Below, piece by piece: positions 32,276-37,381 of a stretch of 37,381 nucleotides of DNA. The position numbers and the translations under genes were made by a program. Position 1 is the stretch's first letter. Each line of letters begins with the position of its first letter. A model generated the notes under the pieces. It saw only the letters and a list, made by a program, of their open reading frames with translations, did not search any database and was not told the origin of the DNA. The stretch is from positions 1-37,381 of the forward strand of contig JAHWIB010000006.1 of assembly GCA_019322815.1 (NCBI GenBank). The letters run 5' to 3'. Source of the stretch: Candidatus Woesearchaeota archaeon. Lineage in GTDB: Archaea; Nanobdellota; Nanobdellia; Woesearchaeales; WJKL01.

Positions 32276-33795
32276 ACAAAAAACAAGCAATAGATTATCT
32301 TAAAAAAACAGAAATTGATGTGCAGAGTGCAAATGCTGCTTTGTTTTTCACAGATTTAGCTTATTCATCTTATGCTGATTCTTGGAAGGTTCATGGACTT
32401 GATTATGGTCCTGTTTTTTGTTTTATTTCTTATAAAAAGATGCATATGTTTTTTCAGTTTTTAACTAGGAAAAATATTGATGCTGTAGCTAAAAAGATGT
32501 ATACTGATTTTCTTTCAAACTCTGATAGTCTTAAGAAAAGAATCAAAGCTCATCAGGAATTGACAAAAAAGCTAGATAAAATATGGGAAGATCATCTTAA
32601 AAAATCTGGGGATCTGCTTAAAACATATAGAAATTTGATAGAGACAGCAAGAAAATGGTGGCGTTATGGTGCTATTGGAGAGGATAAAGGAGCTGTAATT
32701 GATTTAGAGATTGTTCCTAATTTTGAGAGAAGGTATGGGATAAGCAAAACAGAAGCAAGAGATATTGTATATAATCTTTCACATCCAGAAGAACAAACTG
32801 TGCTTAATATTGAAAGAAGGATATTTTTAGAAATCTGTAATGAAATTCTTAGCAATGCTAAGCTGATTAAAGCTTTGAAAAAGGAGGATTATGATTTAAT
32901 TTTAGGGAATAAAAAAATCTTTAATAAAATTCAATTGTATATCAAGGATTTTTTTTGGATAAAAACAACTTTCTATAGCTCTAAAGAGATAACTCCTATT
33001 GTATTATTGAAAGATGTAGAGAAAGAAATTAAAAAACTTTCAAAAAAAGAAGTTTTAGATGAAATTAAGAACATTAAGACTAATTTTTTAGATATACATG
33101 ACAAAAAAAAGAAAATACTTGAAAAATTTAAATTAACAAAAGAGGATAAGGAAGATATTGAATTTGCTAGATTGATCACTTATTGGATTGAGCAAAGAAA
33201 GCTTGGAATGATGAGACATTTTCATTATTTTACACGTATCTTTGAAGAGATTGCGAACAAATTCAAAATAGATTATCATGAAATAGCAGTTAGCAGGATC
33301 AAAGAGATCGATAGTTTGTTAGAAAAAGGAAAAAGACTTGGGAAAGAAGCAATTAAGAAAAGAAATGATGCTATAATGAGCATATATGAGAAAAATCTTA
33401 AGACTACTGAGTTCTATGGCAAAGATGCTGAGGAATTATTTAAGCTTGCTAATAAAAAAGAGGATAAAGAGATAAAAGGAGTTGTAGCAAGTAAAACTGA
33501 GATTAGCAAAATAAAAGGAATAGTCAGGATAATAAAAAATCCTAAAAAACAAGATCTTAAGAAAGGAGAGATTCTAGTTACTTCAATGACAAGGGTTGAA
33601 TTTGTTCCTATGATGAGAAAGGCAAAAGCAATAATCACAGATGAAGGAGGAATTGCATGCCATGCTGCTATTGTCTCAAGGGAATTAAGAGTTCCCTGTG
33701 TAATCGGCACTAAGGTTGCTACTCATGTTCTTAAGGATGGAGATCTGGTTGAAATTGATACTGAGGAAGGTATTGTCAGAAAGATTAATAAATGA
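32272..33795 (+). CDS. PEP-utilizer swivelling-domain protein, paralog C
   Basis: The longest paralog at 507 aa. Its N-terminal 120 residues differ most from the others (DLAYSSYADSWKVHGLDYGPVFCF). The middle helical part has ITYWIEQRKLGMMRHFHYFTRIFEEIANKF, equivalent to the ExR-type helix of the relatives. The C-terminal swivelling domain has KGIVRIIKNPK, GEILVTSMTRVEFVPMM, and [21 protein letters not shown] with His464. The different N-terminus with a preserved His domain suggests that the copies diverged in what they bind. It overlaps paralog B by ATGA and ends 20 bp before paralog D. Confidence 0.82.
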   Translation: MNKKQAIDYLKKTEIDVQSANAALFFTDLAYSSYADSWKVHGLDYGPVFCFISYKKMHMFFQFLTRKNIDAVAKKMYTDFLSNSDSLKKRIKAHQELTKKLDKIWEDHLKKSGDLLKTYRNLIETARKWWRYGAIGEDKGAVIDLEIVPNFERRYGISKTEARDIVYNLSHPEEQTVLNIERRIFLEICNEILSNAKLIKALKKEDYDLILGNKKIFNKIQLYIKDFFWIKTTFYSSKEITPIVLLKDVEKEIKKLSKKEVLDEIKNIKTNFLDIHDKKKKILEKFKLTKEDKEDIEFARLITYWIEQRKLGMMRHFHYFTRIFEEIANKFKIDYHEIAVSRIKEIDSLLEKGKRLGKEAIKKRNDAIMSIYEKNLKTTEFYGKDAEELFKLANKKEDKEIKGVVASKTEISKIKGIVRIIKNPKKQDLKKGEILVTSMTRVEFVPMMRKAKAIITDEGGIACHAAIVSRELRVPCVIGTKVATHVLKDGDLVEIDTEEGIVRKINK

Positions 33796-33815
33796 AGATT
33801 AACTAAAATAATTAA

Positions 33816-35273
33816 ATGATTAAAGACATTATAAATAAATATAAACTTAATAAAAAGTGGACTTATAAGGGGTTTCATGGAATCCTCCATACTTTTTTTC
33901 CTGTTGGAGAAGAACCTTTAAATAGGTTAAAGGCAAATTATGGAGATTCTTTTAAGATTACTTTGTTCTTTGTTACAGAAGATTATGTTAATTGGTATTG
34001 GAATGATGAAGATATGATAAGATTAAGAGAATCTTTTATTAAAAAAGTGAATAAAGATTCAAAGTTTTTAGAAAAATTCTTGAATAAATGGAAAAAACTT
34101 GTGTCTATTTTTAATCAGAGAATAAAAGAATGTGAAAAAGCTAATCTAAGTAAGTTATCTGATAAAAATTTGATGGATCTATACAATAAATTTTATCAAG
34201 CATATATTGATGAATATAGTATTGCAATTGGTTTACAAGATCCTTTTTCTATGCATGCTGATAAGTTTATGAAACCATTATTAGAAAAGATTCTCAAGAA
34301 ACAAGGCAAAGAAAATAAAATAAATGAGTATTATGCAATCTTAACAAGTCCGGTAGTAGAATCTTTTATTGCTGCAGAATTTAGAGGCAGATTAAAAATT
34401 CTAAAAGAAATAAATAAAAAAAGTTCTAGAGTTAATAAACTTTTGGAAGAGCATTCTAAGAGATTTTTCTGGATAGAAAATAATTATGCAAAAGTTAAGG
34501 TTTTAGATAAAAAGTATTTTTCGGAGAAGATTAAAAAAGAGATGGAAATGGATATAAATCCTGATGAAGAAATAAAAAAAATGGATAATCAATTAGAAAA
34601 AATTAAAGAAGACAAAAAGAAGCTAATTAAAGAATTTAAGAATTTGATTAAAATAACCGAGGTTTTTGCTTATATGCAAGATGAAAGAAAGAAATATGTA
34701 CTGCTATCAAACCATTATCAAAAGAAATTTTTAGATGAAACTGGCAGAAGGTTAAATTTGACTGAAAGAGAAATGAATTATACGGTTTTTCCAGAACTTA
34801 AGGAGATGTTATTAGGTAGAAAGATAGACAGGAAAAAATTGGCAGAGAGGTATAAACATTGCTTGTGTATTCAAACTTTGGATGGCTATGAAGTTTTAGA
34901 AGGAAAAGATGCAGATAAAATTTATGATAAAATCTTTAATCCAAACATAAAAACTAAGGAAATTAAAGGGACTTGTGCTTCACGAGGAAAAGCAGAAGGC
35001 ATTGTTAGAATAATTAAAAAAACTCATGATTTAATCAATGTTGATAAAGGAGACATTCTTGTCACTAGCATGACTAGACCAGAGATGGTCACAGCGATGG
35101 AGAAAGCTGCTGCAATAGTAACAGATGAAGGAGGGATTACATGTCATGCTGCAATTGTCTCAAGAGAATTGGGAATTCCTTGTATAATTGGAGCTAAGAT
35201 AGCTACTAAAATTTTAAAGGATGGAGATTTAGTTGAAGTTGATGCAAACAAAGGAATAGTCAGAAAAATATAG
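33816..35273 (+). CDS. PEP-utilizer swivelling-domain protein, paralog D
   Basis: A 485-aa paralog. The N-terminal region includes WTYKGFHGILHTFFPVGEEP and a helical section with Trp-rich NWYWNDEDM. The conserved pre-His helix is YMQDERKKYVLLSNHYQKKFLDETGRRL, followed by VFPELKEML. The swivelling domain runs from about 385: KGTCASRGKAEGIVRI, GDILVTSMTRPEMVTAM, and [21 protein letters not shown] with His444. The arrangement is the same as in A, B and C, with no ATP-grasp. It is the last of the tightly packed run; the next gene has its own box A. Confidence 0.82.
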   Translation: MIKDIINKYKLNKKWTYKGFHGILHTFFPVGEEPLNRLKANYGDSFKITLFFVTEDYVNWYWNDEDMIRLRESFIKKVNKDSKFLEKFLNKWKKLVSIFNQRIKECEKANLSKLSDKNLMDLYNKFYQAYIDEYSIAIGLQDPFSMHADKFMKPLLEKILKKQGKENKINEYYAILTSPVVESFIAAEFRGRLKILKEINKKSSRVNKLLEEHSKRFFWIENNYAKVKVLDKKYFSEKIKKEMEMDINPDEEIKKMDNQLEKIKEDKKKLIKEFKNLIKITEVFAYMQDERKKYVLLSNHYQKKFLDETGRRLNLTEREMNYTVFPELKEMLLGRKIDRKKLAERYKHCLCIQTLDGYEVLEGKDADKIYDKIFNPNIKTKEIKGTCASRGKAEGIVRIIKKTHDLINVDKGDILVTSMTRPEMVTAMEKAAAIVTDEGGITCHAAIVSRELGIPCIIGAKIATKILKDGDLVEVDANKGIVRKI

Positions 35274-35276
35274 AAG

Positions 35277-35286
35277 CTTTATATAC
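35277..35286 (+). promoter_or_regulatory. Box A for the phosphatase-like gene
   Basis: CTTTATATAC is centred about 31 bp before the ATG at 35313, giving a leaderless or near-leaderless transcript. It separates this gene from the upstream paralog run. Confidence 0.5.
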
Positions 35287-35312
35287 TTCTTAAATTAGTT
35301 TTTTTATTAAAA

Positions 35313-35942
35313 ATGCCTAAAATAATTGAACTTGTATGCACTGGAAATCATGGAAGAAGCCCTGTTGCTGAATTAATTGCTCAATATTATCTAGGGGAAA
35401 TAGGCGCGTTTGGAGAATACAAAGCAACATCAAGCGGAACTTCTGTTGATCTAATAGAAAAAGGCCAAGTTCCTGCTAAAGCTATGGCTGGAATAATAGG
35501 GATTGGAAAAGAAAGAGAATTATATTCTGCAGATGAATTAAAAGAAATTGACCAAGCTATCAGAGACGGCCGAGATGAAATATTAAGACAATATTTTCTA
35601 AGAGCATCAGATTTATTTTCAAAGGAAGAGCATGATTATAGAACAGAAGCAATAAAATATTTTGGAATAGAGGGTGTTGTTAAGGAAAAAAGCGAACAAA
35701 CAATAGTAAGACCTGATGCTGTTGCTGTTTTATCTATGGCTGAATCAAATAATAGACAAGTTCAAAAAATATATAATAATTCTGATTGTAATCCTGTAAT
35801 CAATGTTCTTAGCAGATTTGCAACTGGAAATCCTGATGCAGCGCTTCCTGATGCATTCGGAAAAGGAAAAGATGAATATTTTAAAACAGTCGAATTACTT
35901 AGAGAACATGTGCCTATGGCAATAGATAGATTAATAAACTAA
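35313..35942 (+). CDS. Low-molecular-weight phosphotyrosine phosphatase-like protein with insertion
   Basis: A 209-aa protein. The phosphate loop is CTGNHGRSP (Cys9, Arg15), exactly the CX5RS form of the LMW phosphatase/arsenate reductase family. The general acid Asp180 lies in LPDAFGKGKDEY, matching the usual DP loop. ATSSGTSV (about 40) is the family SAG-type strand. Typical members are near 150 aa; here about 50 extra helical residues lie between about 60 and 120 (ADELKEIDQAIRDGRDEILRQYF). Likely an active phosphatase on protein or small-molecule phosphate. It sits between two swivelling-domain paralogs, so phosphate turnover in the same system is possible. Confidence 0.82.
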   Translation: MPKIIELVCTGNHGRSPVAELIAQYYLGEIGAFGEYKATSSGTSVDLIEKGQVPAKAMAGIIGIGKERELYSADELKEIDQAIRDGRDEILRQYFLRASDLFSKEEHDYRTEAIKYFGIEGVVKEKSEQTIVRPDAVAVLSMAESNNRQVQKIYNNSDCNPVINVLSRFATGNPDAALPDAFGKGKDEYFKTVELLREHVPMAIDRLIN

Positions 35943-35943
35943 A

Positions 35944-35953
35944 AGTTATAAAT
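35944..35953 (+). promoter_or_regulatory. Box A for paralog E
   Basis: GTTATAAATT lies about 26 bp before the ATG at 35975, which fits a leaderless start for the last paralog. Confidence 0.45.
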
Positions 35954-35974
35954 TAGATTTATTAATCAATAAGA

Positions 35975-37381
35975 ATGAATTCAGAAAAAAAATCAAGATA
36001 CTTATTTCTTTGGGGAGATTATCAGCCTCATTTAACTATTGAGTTGAATATCAATTCCTTTATGAAATTCAGCAATATCCCATGGAATAATGTAAAAAAT
36101 ATTATTCAATTATCAAGAAAAAATGTTATATCCTGTTTTCATTCAAAAGAAGACTTTCAAAAAGATGAAGAATTGGGAAAAAAATTCTTAGACAATGATT
36201 TTTCAAGAAAATTTATCAGCGATCTAGAAAATGCTTATAGAAAGCATTGGGAATTCTTTAATTCATTTAAAAAGATTGATTTTTCTTCATTATCAAAAGA
36301 AGAAATATTTGAATCCTTAATCAACATCACTGATAATTGGTCATTAATAATAGCTTATTTCAGAGCAAGCCAGGAAAAACCAGTTCAATACCTTATTAAG
36401 GAAATTAAAAAATATCTTTCAGAGAAAGAAACAGCCATTATTATGATTTCAAGCGATTTAGATCTCCTAAATAGGGAACAAATAGATTGGCAGGAATTAT
36501 TAAAACAAGAATATTCAAAAGAAAAATTGCTAAAACATGCTGGAAAATATCCATGGCTTGTTATGTGCCATTTCACTTATGATGATGTTATAGATACTTT
36601 AACCCAGAGATATAATAATGATAAAAAACATTTGAAATTTAAAGATATTGTTAAAGAAAAACAAGAACTGAAAGAAAAACAAGAGAAGATTATCAACAAA
36701 GCTCCGCAGTTAAGATTTTTTATTAATCTATTACAAAGGCTTGCTCTTTCAAGAATGGAAATTAAATCCTGCTGGGCAGGAATGGATTTTTATTTAATAC
36801 CCTTAATTGATGAAATATCAAAGAGAACAGGAGAATCTATAAAAGATATTTACAAATTTTATCTAATCAATGATATTAAAAATCTATTATTTGAGGATAC
36901 CAAGTTGTCAGAAGAAGAGAAAAAGAAAAGAAAAGAATGTTTTGTGGGATTATGGAAAAATGGAAAAGTAATTTACAGGTCTGGAAAAGAAGCAGAAGAA
37001 TTAACAAGAGAAGAACTGGAAGATTTATATGAAATTAAAAAAGTTGATGAGATAAAAGGAACAGCTGCAAATCCTGGTAAAATAAGAGGTATAGCAAGAA
37101 TACTCGAGGCAAATAATCTTGAAAGGACAAGAAAATTAAGGGAGGATTTTCAAAAAGGCCAGATCCTGATTACACAGATGACACAACCAAGCATAATGGA
37201 TATTGCAATGAATGCTTCTGCATTAGTCACAGATGAGGGAGGTATGTTATCTCATGCAGCGATAATCTCAAGAGAACTTAAAATACCATGTGTTGTCGGA
37301 ACATATAATGCCACAAAAATATTCAATGATGGAGATTTGATTGAAGTTGATGCAAACAAGGGAATAGTTAGAAAGATTAAT
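35975..37381 (+). CDS. PEP-utilizer swivelling-domain protein, paralog E (runs off window)
   Basis: 469 codons are open from the ATG at 35975 to the window edge with no stop. The last visible residues, GIVRKIN, match the ends of the other paralogs, so only one or a few codons are missing. It is the most diverged copy. The N-terminus reads YLFLWGDYQPHLTIEL; the pre-His helix is FINLLQRLALSRMEIKSCWAGMDFYL on a shifted pattern. The swivelling domain keeps KGTAANPGKIRGIARI, GQILITQMTQPS, and TDEGGMLSHAAIISRELKIPC with His427. No ATP-grasp is present. It appears to have its own box A. Confidence 0.82.
   Translation, partial: MNSEKKSRYLFLWGDYQPHLTIELNINSFMKFSNIPWNNVKNIIQLSRKNVISCFHSKEDFQKDEELGKKFLDNDFSRKFISDLENAYRKHWEFFNSFKKIDFSSLSKEEIFESLINITDNWSLIIAYFRASQEKPVQYLIKEIKKYLSEKETAIIMISSDLDLLNREQIDWQELLKQEYSKEKLLKHAGKYPWLVMCHFTYDDVIDTLTQRYNNDKKHLKFKDIVKEKQELKEKQEKIINKAPQLRFFINLLQRLALSRMEIKSCWAGMDFYLIPLIDEISKRTGESIKDIYKFYLINDIKNLLFEDTKLSEEEKKKRKECFVGLWKNGKVIYRSGKEAEELTREELEDLYEIKKVDEIKGTAANPGKIRGIARILEANNLERTRKLREDFQKGQILITQMTQPSIMDIAMNASALVTDEGGMLSHAAIISRELKIPCVVGTYNATKIFNDGDLIEVDANKGIVRKIN

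Noticed and set aside
27655..35273. Classifying the paralogs as PEP synthase or pyruvate phosphate dikinase
   Set aside because: Only the swivelling His domain and the preceding helical pattern are present; the ATP-grasp and PEP-binding barrel are missing, so the complete reaction cannot be assigned.

Overview
The window looks like chromosomal DNA of an AT-rich archaeon with a small, gene-dense genome, most plausibly a DPANN lineage such as Woesearchaeota or Pacearchaeota (the lineage is inferred). Archaeal markers are a ribosome-recycling ATPase (ABCE1/Rli1), a Nop5-type box C/D RNP scaffold, a DUF99 protein, an adjacent secF-secD pair, a four-subunit pyruvate:ferredoxin oxidoreductase and an archaeal-type GlmM. 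Many starts lie about 25-30 bp behind a TATA-like box A, as in leaderless archaeal transcription. Genes are tightly packed, often with ATGA stop/start overlaps, and no gap reaches 300 bp. I found no rRNA, tRNA, CRISPR array, integrase or transposase.

Layout. 1-2449 (minus): UDP-GlcNAc synthesis genes glmM, glmU-like and glmS (cut by the window edge). 2509-3406 (plus): DUF99 and a small membrane protein. 3467-5215 (minus): ABCE1, divergent from a 53-aa zinc ribbon and a radical SAM gene (5269-6386), followed by an acidic unknown. 6948-11618 (minus): a MacB-like ABC system with a 48-aa ribbon-helix-helix regulator at its head, an ATPase, an exported S-layer-like protein and two permeases. 11731-12959 (plus): two paralogous anchored exported proteins. 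12961-13795 (minus): a membrane-bound winged-helix protein and a CARF-like Rossmann protein, divergent from a thioredoxin-CcdA fusion (13894-15033). Then rhomboid (minus), pyrG, secF, secD, two small EamA/SMR-like transporters, a radical SAM/SPASM-like protein, pyrH and dcd (plus). 23233-26835 (minus): a por operon, porG-zinc ribbon-porD-membrane protein-porA-porB.

26911-37381 (plus) is the most unusual part. A shortened nop5 is followed by five diverged paralogs of about 470-507 aa. Each has an N-terminal helical region and a C-terminal phosphohistidine swivelling domain of the PEP synthase/PPDK/rifampin phosphotransferase type, with the active-site His preserved. None has a recognisable ATP-grasp domain or PEP-binding barrel. 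An alpha/beta hydrolase, a HAD phosphatase-like protein and a low-molecular-weight phosphatase-like protein are interleaved. Between nop5 and the first paralog lies a 16-codon remnant of a sixth copy, and nop5's stop codon lies inside it. I take this cluster as the best candidate for an undescribed system: carrier-type phosphohistidine proteins that must be charged in trans, with hydrolases that may remove the groups they transfer (function inferred).

The other main observations are an ABCE1 that has lost exactly the four cysteine ligands of one of its two iron-sulfur clusters, operator-like palindromes over the promoters of two regulator genes, and a membrane protein embedded in the por operon.
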